A stretch of 64,000 bases of DNA from Ornithodoros turicata (GCF_037126465.1 NW_026999320.1:2418001-2482000); one strand, 5' to 3'; positions 23,481 to 36,805 are shown, counted from the first letter of the stretch. Made by a program: numbers and translations. Notes: generated from the sequence alone by a model not told the origin.

Positions 23481-24012
23481 GCTTCAAAGCTGCCACGGCT
23501 GCACACTGAAATGAATGATGCCGCATCAATTGCAGTTTCTTCATCAATGTGATGCACGTGCTTTCATGTGCATGCTAGCGTAGAGCGTCCATTCACTGAG
23601 TACGGTGATTAATACAGCCACGAATAAGTGAATGGGGTATACAGTTAGTGAGGTTGAGCGAGTGCGAGCAATACATCATGCAGTATACAGTCCCAAGTAC
23701 TTTGATTAAATTGGTACTTGTGGAAAGCAAACAATAGTGAGTCTAACACACAGTTAACTGGTTCCTCTTGGCATCAAGAAACAGCAGATTTTGTTTTCTT
23801 GGCATTTGTTCCTGAGCTGTTGCACTTCGGCAACTCTCATGCTTTTGGCAATAGCCTATAGCCCAGTAGCTGAAATGAATAAGGTATTCATTAGGAATGT
23901 AGGCACTGATGCGGGAGTAGATTTAGAGCTGGGGTATGGTTGTTCTCACCCCTCCCTCAATTCCCAAGCGTCTCAAGGTTCAGAAATCAATGTGAAGCTA
24001 GATAATAGGGAG
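23481..24012. other. no recognisable feature
   Basis: No supported exon or repeat was seen upstream of the split transposase pseudogene. CACTA-type termini could lie here but none was identified. Confidence 0.4.
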
Positions 24013-24168
24013 TTTTAGTACATCGTACGCAAAGGCGATAACGCACATAACGAACGGCGCTGGTGGTCCTGCGCAGTACGCGAAGCTCCCTTTCTGTTAT
24101 GGCCGTACGTAGAACCATCAACGCTATCGCTTACGTATGCAAAGGCGATAGGGTGCGATGTACTAAAA
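24013..24168. mobile_element. 156-bp inverted-repeat MITE
   Basis: The ends TTTTAGTACATCG and CG(A)TGTACTAAAA are inverted. GCAAAGGCGATA words occur near both ends (about 24,030 and 24,140). It is non-coding. Confidence 0.7.
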
Positions 24169-25867
24169 GTCTGTAATACATGCAGCGCTACTACAACAGA
24201 AAATGTTTCAAATGAAAAAAAATTCAAAATGAAGCCTTACATCCAATAATTGGGCACATAGGTTTTCTGCAGGTAGCATGTAGGAAGATACCTGGCAATA
24301 TCTACCCTTTCAATCCGTCAGCGCCGTAGCATCGTTTTTACCCCTTTAGGGGCATGCTGCCCATCGTTATTTTATTACACAAGAAGCACATTGTGTGTAT
24401 ATGCGTTATGTAAAGGTCATTTTCAGCGTTTAATGAAACGAATGGAATTGAGCAGTTAGTTTGATACGCTTTGGTTGGATTGGTTCATTCTCCTCTTTGT
24501 ACTCTTTTCACATACAATATCCTTGATATGGAGTACTGCTATATTGAGAAAATAATTTGGTTTTTGTTGCTGTCTGTCTTGTTTCATGGTATGGAGAATG
24601 AGCAGAATAGCCCCACAGCCACTGCCAACTAATGCATCCTAATGGCGTAACCACAACAGCAGCGGCAGCTATCACCATTTTGTAAGACGTTTCCCATAAC
24701 ACCTGCATGAATTGTGAAACTTTGATAGCCGTCCTATATGTCCTGAATGATTCCTTACTCACTGAAAACGTCTACTCGAAATTAGACCAAGAAAACAAAC
24801 ATTAGGCAAAGCCAATGTGCAAAAAGTTGAGCCCAACAGATGAGACTACGCAGGCACCAAATGCCTCTTTCCTTGTAGCACGCAAGCAATACCAACTGAT
24901 AAAATATGTCGTGCTTGTCTGCCACCAACATTGCGAGCACGTCACAAGTGTTTCACGGAAACCAAATACTTACTGCACGAATTCAAGTAAAACAGCTTCA
25001 TGTTTGCCAGTACGACACTAGAGTGCCTTGTGAAGCTTTCTGTCGTTCAAGGTGCATTATTCAGTGTCGTTGTGGCACCGCATACGCATGCCATACATTG
25101 AAGCCAACAAAGTAAAACTGGCACTCTATATTCAGAAAGAATGATATGTAAAGTGAAAGCTACCTAATGGTTGTGGGCACCTGCGCTGGTGAGTGGCGGT
25201 TGTGAGACACTTTTCGGAGGAGTACATTTCTGGAGTGCAAACGATGCGCGTCACTGTAGCGCATTTCTGCATGCGCGTCATGAGGAACCATTCTTGTTTT
25301 TGTACTATATCGACAACTTTTGTTTCGCAAATACGTGTAGAAGGAAGATGGAGGCGCTGCAAAGGAAATCTGATGCCCTGCGTGTGGCGCCACGGCACCC
25401 TGTAGTTCAAAAGGTTCACCGTTCTGCGATTTCTATAATTTTAAATGAACATTTCCAGACAGCCAAGCATTTTCCAAATGTGCAACAAATTGTAGTGTAA
25501 ATTTTGGTAACATATATAAACAGTTACCTGTTGGATTTCTTGAAAACGTTTGTCGGCTTTGTGGTTTGTGCAAAGATGTCATCATGCCAACAGGGGATGC
25601 CAACGTACGTATACGGGAGCACCGGAAAGGCGATACATTTTTCGCACATTTGCATGTGGAAGAAGGTGCAGAAGCACCCCGTGACTCTACACCACGGAGT
25701 AAGAAGACTAGGAGATGAAACTTCACTCTCTCCCGCGACCAGGGAATGTACGAGAAGCGGGCGCTCCGCGGCCCGGCCCGCCGTGCCATCTGTTGCACGA
25801 GGACGCAGAATTTTCCGAAGCATGCGGTCACGTGATACTGTCGCTTATGCGTCGGCGTGACTAATGC
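24169..25867. other. no gene recognised; dispersed repeat pieces at the right end
   Basis: Open frames on both strands around 25.2-25.9 kb overlap each other and match no family. Two pieces recur on the far side of the next element. GTAAGAAGACTAGGAGATGA (25,699-25,718) returns inverted with few changes at about 26,697-26,727. GTGCCATCTGTTGC near 25,784 returns in the same direction near 26,615. This suggests older repeats flanking the MITE. Confidence 0.4.
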
Positions 25868-26305
25868 CGAATTCGGGTGGTCATTTCGGAGCAACTTTTT
25901 TTGCCAGATCTCGAGCAGTCATGTTCACTTGGTCAAAATGAAGCAAATCTCGCATTTTCGCCTGGCGCTTTCCGAGCGCTCGGAATTTGCTAGCTAGCAC
26001 TTTTTTTGCCCGGTCTCAAAACGATCGAGCAGCAGATTGCTCAACTGTATCCGGTGTCGTCACATCCGCACTGCAACGGTGGCGAGTGCCCTGATTGGCC
26101 CGCATATTGAAATCACGTGGTTTAGCAGACGACAGAACTCAAAGACTTGCGACCGCGACTCCCCTAGCGTGATCCAAGTACCTAAAGCCGCTAGATTCCT
26201 AGCAATCATGTTCGGGTGGCAACGGTCACGTGATTCAGCTCGGTCGCCGACCTAGCAATTTCGGAGCGCTCGGCCGTTTTGCTACGAAATGACCACCCGA
26301 ATTCG
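25868..26305. mobile_element. 438-bp MITE with perfect 21-bp TIRs
   Basis: CGAATTCGGGTGGTCATTTC (from 25868) recurs exactly in reverse complement at 26,285-26,305. GAGCGCTCGG words lie near both ends. No clear target duplication or coding sequence was seen. Confidence 0.8.
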
Positions 26306-27436
26306 CTATAAACGTGAAAGCACGTGAAAGTACGTGAATTAAACGCTAGGAAAGGAGAAAACGCTTACTCGATCATCGTAGTCCTGTCATCTGCTCAACA
26401 GAACCGAGAGGCAAGAGAATGAAATTGTTTTCCGTTGGTTTCGCTAAACAGGAAGCGCTATGTAGTCGACAAGCGCGACCTTTATTGCCAAGACAAACAT
26501 CGTTCACGTTCATCAGTTTGTCTTCGTCGGTAGAGGCTGCCGTACAACTCGCGAAAAGCACTGCTTTCCCCATAGCCTTCCAAGTAAAAGCGCAAAATGG
26601 AAGACAGGGCCACCGTGCCATCTGTTGCGTAAAGTCAGCAACTGCCTATTTTCTCTCGCCCAACTCTGGTCGCGCGCCGGCGCTTGCTTCTATGGGCAGT
26701 TTCACCTCCTAGTCTTCTTATTCCGTGCTCTGCACAGACGCATCCTTGTTACCGGGGGTGGTGAAAGCGATCGGAATCGCGCCCTTTGCTTGCTTTCACC
26801 CACACTGGAATTTGCTTTCCTGCCTCTCTATGTACTTTTTTCTTGGGACTTCTGCATGGTCTGTGCGCCGAGATCTACAGTGCCCTTGAATACCGCGTTT
26901 GCAAGCGCTCAACGTGCGCGAGTGCTGTCACATGATCACGTCACGTGGGTTCGCGCTGAGGAATGCGACGAATGCGAGGTGTAAAAAAGCGAGTCACTGG
27001 TGTGAGCAACGCCGCACCACGCCGCGACGTAGTAGATAGTAGTAAGGTAGTACGGAGTTCGCAACTGGCTGCAAGTTGCAACAGCATTGTGGCTAACGGT
27101 GACCAGTTCTGTGCTCGATTTTTCTCGTTTTATGTACAACGTCAAGTGGTTTCTGCGAACAGTCCAGCATGGTCGAACAATCTCAGCTGGAACTTGTGAC
27201 ACATTTGATGCACACTAACGGTAGGCCTAACCGTTGCGGCAACGCTTTACATTGTTCCATTCAACCCTGTTTAATCCTTCAAAATAAATGTAACACACTA
27301 ATAAATTTTAATGTTGAAAGGTGAAAGTCACTGAAAAGTTTAGCCAGCTGTAGGACTGACTGTCCCTTCTATGTGTTCCTGCCTCAGAACATGAGTTCTC
27401 TCGTGTGCAAATTTGAACGTTTTGGGCAACAGGTGT
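26306..27436. other. no gene recognised; locally CpG-rich
   Basis: GC- and CpG-rich stretches (26.4-27.0 kb) give overlapping open frames on both strands with no family resemblance. A promoter region is possible but nothing identifies it. Confidence 0.35.
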
Positions 27437-27444
27437 CCTGCAAC

Positions 27445-28319
27445 TAGTGTTGTCAATCCCGAGGCATTTTTGCAGTGCAGGGATTGCGGGGTTTTTTGCT
27501 GTCAATCTCGGGATCCCGGGACGGGATTTCGGGATTGTGACGAGTTCAGATGGTGCTTCCAAGTACGGTCCTGCGCGGGTCAGAATTATCTAACCCGGCG
27601 TGTTGTGCGCATTTCATGTGCGCTCTATCAACTCTACCTCTTCCTGAAGGAAGGCACTCGAAAAGTCGCAGTCTAACCCCATTGGTAAAATAGCGCCGAC
27701 GAAATTCATACATCTTTTTTTTCTGCTATGACAATGCCACTCCTTTTCTATTCATGTACATTTCACTGTTGCGCGTGAAAAGAAGGCGAGTTCCACAACA
27801 CTTGAAGTCACAGGAAAGATTACTTAATAATTTCTTCAAACTGTGTAACATTCCACTGTGTAACAGCAACAAAAAAGACTAATGGAAAGAAACGAAACAC
27901 TACACAGTTTACAACGTCGTCGCTGCGTGCTTATCACATTGTACAATGATTGACACACGACCTCAGAAAGCACAGAGCGTCGATGGTAGTGTCTCCCAGT
28001 TCGGAGCGAAATTTTGTGGAAATACTGTCTGCCAAACTGTAGGTCCGTTCTGCTTCTGCGCTAGAAGAAACGACAGTCAGCAGCTATCTGTTCCCACGCG
28101 TAGGCAGCAGTCCTCTGCCTCCTCCAGTCATAAAAAGTGCTATTTCCTTACTAAGTGGTGAGTCTGTGTCTGATTGCCTGCAGGTGTTTGATTACTCATT
28201 CATTCTTGCTCTCACGAAAATCCCGGGATTTTTAAAAAAAAATCCCGGGACTTCGGAACGTGAAAAATTGACTGGGATCACGGGATTTCTGGATTCGGGA
28301 TATCCCGATCGACGCCCTA
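27445..28319. mobile_element. non-autonomous hAT-type element, 8-bp target duplication
   Basis: The ends are TAGTGTTGTCAATCCCG and, inverted, TAGGGCGTCGATCGGGAT. Flanks CCTGCAAC (27437-27444) and GCTGCAAC (28320-28327) agree at 7 of 8 bases. Both subterminal regions are crowded with ATCCCGGGAT palindromes, which may be transposase-binding repeats. No transposase is present in the 875 bp. Confidence 0.75.
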
Positions 28320-28327
28320 GCTGCAAC

Positions 28328-29319
28328 AGAAAGGTCTGATCACGCAAAATATGAGTATTACGTATCACGTTGTGATTGTTTGGGAGTATCCTTAAATCGC
28401 ACGGTTGAGAGTCCACACTTTCGAAATCAAAAATCGCCCTGTCTGACGCAGGCTCCGCCTAGCTAGGAAACGCGCGGGGAAGGAATTAATCGTAAAGTAA
28501 CACTTGGTCTCGTTTGGCACTCGCAGTGCACATCCTTCTAAGCCTAGCCGTCAGTGCCATGTGCATTCACCAAACGACTGGCATAGCACATACGCGAAAG
28601 TGGCACGCTGCACAGTGGAACACGGTCATTCTCAGACCTTGCGGATATAAGCTGGGGTATTGCAATTGGGTGTTTTGGTGCTGTGAATTTTGATACTGGG
28701 ACCCTGAACGTGAGGCCTATCGACATTCTCAGTTTCGAATTGCAATGTCTCCAAACAAAGAAAGTGCTCGATTGCTTTTAAGATAATATGCACGCCACGT
28801 TTAAAAATCCGCTGTCACTACTTCACCTCTCGGCACAAGTTTTCTATGTCTGTCCAAGTCGCTTTGCCGAATGAAAGCCATATTTGTGCGACCGTTAGGC
28901 TTAGAAGGGCGGACACGCCGGAACAGCGCTGTCCGCCTATTTCATCGAAATGCGTTTCATCGATGCCTAACCAAGGTCAGGTCAGGAGAGCTTTTTACAG
29001 ATTTCGCACGTTGCCGCAAAGAAAAGCGGTGTGTTGGCTTGTTTATAATCAGGTTAGTCCAAGCTTGGTGTTTGCATTATTTGTCCAAGTTAGCTCAAGT
29101 CTGCAATGGGCATTCACTCGCGCGCGACCGTGCGTTTTAGGCAGCTTATTTCCAATCGTATGGTACCACAAAACATTTATTTCGAGCAGTTTATTTTGCA
29201 ACGGGGATTTCGATCACTTTATTTGGAGGTATACACCTCGGAACGGCTTGGATATCGTGGGATGCCCATCATCGTGTAGACAACTTTACACTTTGCTGAA
29301 CTTCCAGGAAAAAAATTGC
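28328..29319. other. no recognisable feature
   Basis: No supported exon, repeat end or RNA gene was found between the hAT-type element and the LINE fragment. Confidence 0.4.
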
Positions 29320-30618
29320 AGTCGTTCCCTCCGCAGTTCATAATACCCTTCGGTCCTTGTTCGCCCGAAGCCTTCGTCGCTGCCTTGGCGTTCCAAGAAT
29401 GGCTGAAACACGGCGAGTCCTAGCTGAAGCTGGAGAAATCCCGGTGGAGGTCCTCCGTGAGCAGGAAACGGCTCGACATTTCCTACGTTTGCGTGCGAAG
29501 GTTCCCCGTCACCCACTCCTCAGGAAAATTCGATACCGTCCTGAAAGTGATTTCCATCGCGTGGCGCACAGGACACGCCGCGCTCTCACCGGCTTCACAC
29601 CTTGGACTGTCACACCGCCGAACGCCCCCTGGTCTCTGCCTGTGCCACCCACCTTCGCACGTCTTCCTGACCTCCAGATCGGCAGAGCTCAGGTTCCCGC
29701 GCAAGTCCTTCGAGCCCATTTTTATGCTCTCGTAGATGCGAAATTTTCCACCTCTACCGCCGCTTACACCGATGGTGCATCTCGAAAAGGCAAGTCCGCG
29801 TCAGCATTTGCCATCGCCAACGAAGGCCTAGTTGAAGGACGTCGCCTTTGGCATTGTACATCATCCACAGCTGCGGAACTCTACGCCATACTTTTCTTTT
29901 TGCAGCACATTGTTCCACCCCCCCCCCCTCCGGAATTGGGTGGTCTTTACTGACTCAGCATCTGCGTTGCAAGCAATTGAAAATTCTGGCATCCGAGGCT
30001 CCTCCGCCCCGTTCGGTTAGGGATGTGTTAACCGCTGACAAACTTGTCTACGAAGCAGGATATAGGCTCGCTTTCCAATGGGTTCCGGCCCATTGCGCTG
30101 TCGAAGGCAGTGAACTGACGGACAGCGCCGCCGAAGCAGCTCTCACGTCTCGGACACGGACGCGTATTGCACTGCTGAGAGGTGATCGGCGGTCCATACT
30201 TCGAAGCCTTGTGACTCCTCTGGCTACCCGCCAACGGACCGCCGACATAGTACCTCCCGCCGTGCTGAGCAGAGTTGACCCAGCGCTCGCTTTCCGCATG
30301 CCACCACGTATCTCTCGTCAAGACACCGCATTACTTCATCGAATGCGCCTCTACGTGGCATTCACAGCACAGTGGCGCTACCGCTTGAGACAAGTTAACT
30401 CGCCCCACTGCAGTCACTGCGGTGCTGTTGAAGATCTCGAGCACATTCTTCTCCATTGCCCACACTACCACCCTTCCCGCTCAGTACCCTCCATCCCCAG
30501 AGCTCAGTGTCCTTCATGTGATAGTTCTGAAAACGAAAGGTTTGCTGCTGCAGTGGATGCATGCCTTCAGAAAATGGCACTACAGGGCAGGGATTTCCCC
30601 GTTTTCTTTTTCTCTTGA
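29320..30618 (+). mobile_element. 5'-truncated LINE with RNase H domain and zinc knuckle
   Basis: The frame opens with NTLRSLFARSLRRCLGVPRM, the usual end of a LINE reverse-transcriptase region. An RNase H follows with all four expected acidic positions: YTDGASRKGKSASAFAI, STAAELYAI, WVVFTDSASALQAI and GSELTDSAAEAAL. Next comes a terminal CSHCGAVEDLEHILLHCPHY zinc motif and a stop at about 30,616. The frame breaks in a C-run near 29,918-29,930 inside the RNase H. The layout fits I/Jockey-group LINEs that carry RNase H. The upstream RT and ORF1 are missing, so it cannot move on its own. Confidence 0.85.
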
Positions 30619-30892
30619 GTATGGTGAGGTGGGAGTCTCACGCCCTCAACGTATTTCTCACAAGAAATGACGCAGAAGAATCTTTTTTGGTGTGTTGTCT
30701 CATTTCTGAGGGGTGTCAAGAGGATGTGGGGTGGTGCAGGGAAAATACCTTCCACAGGGTAGTGACCTTGGCACGAAGGGAAGGTAGTGTGCAGTGTCTA
30801 AACACCTGGATTGTATTGAACTGTTGCGGAATGAGCACTTGTGGTTGCTGCATTGTCATTCTTTTCACTTCTGTGTACTTCCACATTGGCAG

Positions 30893-33800
30893 GCACATAC
30901 GACGAAGCACAAGCTCTACTTCCAAAGGCTCTACAGAGCGACGAACTAGTGTCATCAGACCCCCAAGGTACTGCCGTCCACCAAACGAGATCATGTGTAT
31001 ATGTGCTTCTCTTATTAAGTTGCAAAAATATTTGATAACACAATGCTAAACTGTTCTGAGCGTGGCCGTGGGAAGCGGAAGAGGACACGTCGGATTTTGA
31101 CATCAGGATCAGACGAGGACAGCAAAAGCAGCGATAACTTCCCTGGGAATCACCAGGACAAGCCGTTGCCACCCCCAGCCCCACGTTCAATGGCAGCCTT
31201 GGCTCCTTCAGCTCCACGTACTGTGTCGTCTTATGCTCGTACAGTTCCACATTGCCTGACACCGACAGTTCAAAGGTCCACTAGGTTTTGTTCATAATTT
31301 TTAATTTTTTTTTCATAATTTTGTTTCCTGTTCAGTTCAAATCAAATTCAAAGTTCTGACCACATGCTAGTAGTATAGATCCGGGGCACACAACACCCAT
31401 TTTTTTCTAATCCAGTTCTAGGAATTTCTAATCTACCACCACCCAATTCTAATCCAACACAAGTCATTTCTAAGCCATCCATTTGTTGGCCCCACTTCGA
31501 TTGTCAGACCCCCTTTTTGGCTCCGCCTCTTCATGCTGAATGGTTCAAGCTGTCATTGATGACCCCACTTTGATTGACAAGCCCCCTTTTTGGCTCTGCC
31601 CCTTCACGGTGATCCCTCTAATGTCTACTTGATTGGCTATCCTTCGTTGCCACCCTATCAATTCACGTACTCATAGACACCCAAAAGGCCTATTCTATTC
31701 ATTTCTGAACCTAGTGGTTTGCTCAGGACATTCTATTCTATTAATTTCTAAGTCTACTCATAGGCCCCCCAAATTGCTCACCTCTCTATTGATCCAAGGA
31801 CTCAATTTCTGAACCTAGTGATTGGCTCAGGATTTTATTGGCTGCCTATTGTACATGCTCCATATACTGATTGGTGAATTCCACCCACAGGTTACTCCCT
31901 CATATGCTTTCAACTGCATATTGGTTCATAATTTCAACCACAACATAGACAACCGCTCATGGGTCAAATTGCATATTGGCTTGTGATGCTTTCTAGTTAA
32001 GCCAGGATAATGCTTCGGAACTGTAGGGACATAGAAAAACACGGGAAATAGTTTTCAACATTTATTAATCACATCATGGCATTCTCAGAGAGATTGTAGT
32101 TCTCTCTGGGGCACTTCCAGGCACACTGGACATTTCCGCCTGTATCTATGGCGTTTTTCGCATAAGTACCATGTGGATCACCCAGGCATTCGTCCTTCTC
32201 CGTTCATGGCTCAATCCCAGACCGTATGAGAGAACAGCATGTCACAGAAGTATCAGTTCTCTTCCTGCGCATCTTCTGGAGCGAAAAAAGAACATTATGA
32301 GCTTCACTATTTACATCATACATTTAAACTTAGCATATTCACAGCTTCCGTAAGGGTAGGATTCGATGTCATTGCAGAGGTATCGCTTGTCGTCATATGC
32401 CATCAGACTTCTTTTGACGTTTCTGATGGTGTACATGCACTGTTTCTTTCCAACTATTGACACTTGCTCATTCGATACGCTGCTGTGGTTGAATAAGGTA
32501 TCACAGTATTTCTCATGGAGGAGGTGCTTGCGTACAATATTTTTCTTTACCCCTTTAGCTCTTGCAATTTGCTTTTCTCTAGCTAGCTTGATGGAGTACA
32601 TTTTAGCTTTCAAGCATATTACTTCTTTGATAGGTACACTACCAGTTTCGCTTTTGAAAGCCCCAAGTCTCCCATGATTCTTTTCACTGTACAGTGGATG
32701 ATCCCGGTCGAAGGAAGACAAATCTAAGTGGTCGGCGATTGCTCGTAACTGATCTTCGTAGTCCTTGCAGAATAGGCCAAGGATCAGAGAATCTGTGTCA
32801 AAGTAACAGGTAATCACTGGACAAGTGAGCTTACTCAAGAGGGTTTCGTAGTAGAATGAGTACATGGTTAATTTACTCAGTTCCAAAATCATAAACCCAA
32901 TCTGGAGCGGGAAATCGCATCGCACTTTTCTTTTGCGCATTTCGTACATGACACAATCCGGGGACAAAATTTCCATCCTCATGCATTCCGCCCGACTCCT
33001 GAGGCGACTCGCCGTCTCCTCATCGAAGGCTACTCGAATGTCCCACATGTTAAATCTATTTAAAAGCGTTCTTCCGAATATCGCATTATTTGAGAGTTTA
33101 TAGAGATTTTTTTCGAACGTCCTGCTCGAGGCAACGCGTCTGGCAACATTGTCCTCGATGTAGGGACGAAGGAATGGTGCCTGGCGAAATTTTAGAATTC
33201 TGTGAATTTTCGTCACTCTCATACCCAATCTACAATAGAGTGCGAGCAGTGCATAATGAACGACGTACTCGACCTTGTCCTTGCACGTGAGCAAAAGCTT
33301 TTTGGTGTTAGCTGGCCGATACATTAATTCTTCGAGAAGCCCTCGCTGAAATGGCGAGAGCCAATCCTTCGGGACGACCATCTTCTCAGGAGCCAGGGGA
33401 ATGTACCGTGTCAGTGCGTGCATAGATTTTGGATACTCCAAGAAACATACATACACATAGCCAACGTCTGAATCAGTGGGGTGACGCATAAAATCCACAG
33501 AGCTAAAATCCTCTACCCATTCGAAATCACCGACTGGGAGGTGTTTTATCATACTGAATCCATAAAGATTGTTGCAATCTATGTATGATATGGGGTACAC
33601 TTCCTCTTTATCAGGATCGTACCCACTGCACAGAGGGTTGTTGGCACGTAAATGACGTTCACCTCTAACACCCGATTCAATGGTTCTGTACATGTCCTCT
33701 TCAGTGATTAATTCCAATTTTACCTGCGTGTAATTTAGGGTGCATTGCCACGAATAGGACGCCAGAGAAACGCAATGAAGCAATTGCAATCCACGCGCAC

Positions 33801-35301
33801 CGTAGCACAGGCGTCGGAAGTGCTGCATTATGTCTGCATGCAACAGGGCATCCGTTTTCAGGTACAATGCGTTATAATCCTGTAAACTCGAGCACCCAAA
33901 ATGTTCAAATACATGCAGAGCGTACTGGTAGTCTTCGTCACTTATCTTACCCAGTTAGATCGTTTCGAAAGGCGGATTTTTGTGGTAGGGCCAATTCATC
34001 GTACACTGTACGGGAATACACCTTTACTAAGCAAAATTTCGTAGTCGTTTCCAAATACCTGCTTAAGGCATTGCAGCGCCTCTGCGCCCCCATGCATTTG
34101 ATAGTTTCCACAAGCTCCCCCAGTGACGAATTTAGGTACTACATGGTATCTCTGAAGAGGAAGGTGCCAATTTCGAACAAACACATTTTTTCCATGGAGC
34201 TGGCTACAATGAAGGGAGGTCGCTTCCACCCGAGAACGTGAACTTCACATAACAACCCAGCCAAATCGTAAGACAAACTGTGGACCATGATCGGCAATTT
34301 TTCTCTGGTAGTGCACGCGACATTGCAGGGGATACACAATGTTGCGACATAATTGGTCGCGCCAGCGGGACAGTGCTTCGAATGATCATGGTGCCAGACA
34401 CGAGGTAGATCTTTCGTGAACTCCTGTTTACAGTGCAGTGGGTAGTGGCACTGTGCTCTGCGTGTTGCTCATCGCTCAGCACCATAGTGGCAGGGCAAGC
34501 ATTCAAAGCGATCATCTCATCGCGCATTTTCATGAGTGCCTTCACACACTGCTTTGCTGTGTCTTCCCCATGGAATGTTCTAATGCGCATCACCTTTGAG
34601 TCGTGGGTGCCCACAAGCACAGCACAGCTAGAGGTAATGTGACGTCGCATGCCAACACCACTGGGTTCGAGTACGCTCTCCGTGTCCAACACAACGACGT
34701 AGTTGTACTGCTGCATGAACTGTATTTTAGTAAACTCTACAAAAAATTTTTCCCGGCTCGCAAAATGCCAACAGTATTTCATTTACGTCCGTGCACAGGC
34801 GTCGAGGTTTCGCCATGCTCATTTCCTCCTTAACAGAGCGCGTGCATAGGACCTCGCACTGCTTACAGAAGAGGACGTCACCAGTTTTGAAGCTCGGCTT
34901 CAAGATGACAGTTCCGTTCAGACTTGGTAGACAGCCACATAGAGCTGAGGCACGATTAATTCAGGAGTGTTAATCTGTTTTATAACAGCTATGTAGCAGT
35001 TATAACATGTTTCCACGTGTTCCTCCTGTGTCCATCTTAATCCTCAACACTATATATTCCGTTCAAAGGGAATATTTGTACACAGACGTGTTACACTGCT
35101 TGTTGAAGTGAGTGGAATATAATCACTCATTTATCTTGCTGGTGTCTGCGCTTTCTTACATTGAAGGAAGTGATCTGAGGTCCACTGTTGCAACGCTAGT
35201 GAGGCGCCTTCTTGGAGATGATTTCGGACGGCAGTACAGGTGTTTCGGAGCGAAGGCGAAGAAACCTTTCTGCAGCCTGAAACTATCCGCTGTTCTGAAA
35301 G
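30893..35301 (+). CDS. DUF4806 gene, incomplete (exons around a polymerase relic)
   Basis: Exon 35167-35301 (135 nt, phase 1 to 1, acceptor ATTGAAG, donor GTTAGT) reads GSDLRSTVATLVRRLLGDDF then FCSLKLSAVLKG. This matches the GG-x-LR-x-TV...LL...F...L..V pattern of the DUF4806 C-terminal half, and resembles the exon at 59,343-59,486 on the other strand. Upstream, about 31,058-31,275 (RGRGKRKRTRRILTSGSDED, then proline-rich) looks like the disordered linker of such genes. 30,893-30,967 is a weaker exon. Their phases do not join cleanly and the N-terminal module is not seen. A possible last exon starts at 35,342 (KPWPPDYDFGKLRVEVRQRV) after an unusually short 40-nt intron. The function of DUF4806 proteins is unknown. 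Confidence 0.5.
31370..31990. repeat. low-complexity region with a 75-bp partial duplication
   Basis: TTCTAATCCA / TTTCTAA words recur. A segment beginning CCCCACTTYGATTG and containing CCCCCTTTTTGGCTC occurs twice (about 31,490 and 31,563). It lies between DUF4806 linker sequence and the 3' side of the polymerase relic and may be part of that insertion. Confidence 0.5.
32061..32066 (-). terminator. polyadenylation signal downstream of the polymerase relic
   Basis: AATAAA occurs on the minus strand about 245 nt after the polymerase stop codon. It is plausible as the relic's own 3' end, but the hexamer alone is weak evidence. Confidence 0.3.
32311..34960 (-). pseudogene. Polinton-type protein-primed DNA polymerase B relic
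   Basis: The intact C-terminal frame (33,867-32,311, about 518 codons) carries the family-B motifs: A, YIDCNNLYGFSM (residues 95-106); B, YKLSNNAIFG (256-265); and C, CYFDTDS (354-360). It closes with the lysine/arginine-rich region usual in this group. Upstream, in shifted frames, lie QDYNALYLKTDALLHADI, the exonuclease region with the HSLSYDLAG and VVVLDTESV signatures, and a cysteine-rich stretch to about 34,960. At least two frame changes separate these parts, so it is inactive. Protein-primed polymerases of this kind are known from Polintons/Mavericks and related adinto-like elements. No integrase, packaging ATPase or capsid gene is seen nearby. It lies antisense between DUF4806 exons. 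Confidence 0.85.
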
Positions 35302-35399
35302 GTTAGTGTTGTTATACTAGCACCTCTATTCGCGATTCCAGCTAAGCCGTGGCCACCTGACTACGACTTCGGAAAGCTGCGAGTGGAGGTCCGGCAGCG

Positions 35400-36797
35400 G
35401 GTCCGGACAGGGAAGCGGTACGGCGATACACGTTTCTCTTGCTTATGGACAGAGTGCCGGCAGCAAAGAATGTATCGACATCGAAAAGAGGAATGTTGCA
35501 CTACTAATTTATTCTCAGCCTGTTGAAAATGCCCCACGCTTTCTCTTAATTGTTTCTCTAATCAAGAAGAACGGAACGGAGGTCCCATGTGTCGACCGAG
35601 TTTCAGGACCAACTCTGTTACCACGATACTATCTTAATATTAATCTTAGTAATACCAAACGAGGAACCCGCATTTCTTTGTGTTGATATATATGCATTTT
35701 CGGACCTCATGCAAAGTAAACAATATCACCGTACTAATGTGTCGTAGACAAGCATCCACTACGGATGTTCTCTGGGATTGAAAGCTTCTGTCTAGTGCCG
35801 CACACCTATCAATAAATGACTCGCAAAGATAAAAATATCACACTAAGTTGTACGTAAATACAAAGAGCGGTAGAGAAAACGAATATTTCACTTTGCCAGA
35901 GCGTCTCTTCCAGCGCCCAGATGTTCACCGCACAGCATAATGCATGTTAAATAGCTGCACATGTATGGTGTAAAGTGAAGACAGGGTGTCAGATATACGC
36001 ATGTACACCAAGGGTTTTCAAAATATGTATTGCTCACGTATACCTTTGACATACAGTCAGAGAGTTCTGAAAACATCAGGGTCAGAGCTAACGTCATATG
36101 AGCACGCTATCTTCACCACACGAAACAAAGAAAATAAGTGTTATCTTGACCTGTTGCAAATGCCCATGTGAACGTTAACTTGTGCATTACAACTTTATGA
36201 TTACTTCTCTATGTTCCGACAAAAAGTATCAGTTAATAGAAACACTACACTTCCAACGGTGCTGTTGTTCCCTTGATTGCAACACTCACACGTAAATACG
36301 AGGGACCATCGGAGGAGAAACTCAAACATGGTATTGCTTGCAGACTAGTAATCCACATTTGAAAACGCATGGAATGTCACTCTCCTTGGAAACATATCTC
36401 TGCTTTGCCTTCTTAAATTCTAAAATGCCTCCTTTATTCACTCGACTCCCGACTTTTGGAAACGAACTTCGAGGACAGGAACTTTTTGCCTACTTCTCTG
36501 AGTTGAACTGCACAGTATGAGATGACCAGATGATAAAGTTAATTCCCTTTTCCATGAAAGATGCCAATTTGTGGGTATTAAAAACTGAAACAGATGAACA
36601 TAATTAGGCCGACACCTTGCCGACTACGCTTGCTTCGCTCGGGAGACCTCCTTTCGTCCGCCATCTTGGAAGTTCGCGGCGCCACCTATAGTTCATTGGA
36701 ATCGCGAATAGCAAAGTTGGTTGGACCACTAATTATTCACGCTGTCTGTACCTTCAATGCACCAGTTGATCCCCTCTAGAAGTAGATCTTACAGTGC
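35400..36797. other. no recognisable feature
   Basis: The sequence is AT-rich with scattered stops. A CGCCATCTTGGAAG context near 36,658 is 5'-UTR-like, but no exon could be supported. Confidence 0.4.
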
Positions 36798-36805
36798 TTC
36801 ATAAC

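Noticed and set aside
25433..25894. 153-codon minus-strand frame
   Set aside because: It overlaps an equally long plus-strand frame in GC-rich repeat pieces, with no recognisable motif.
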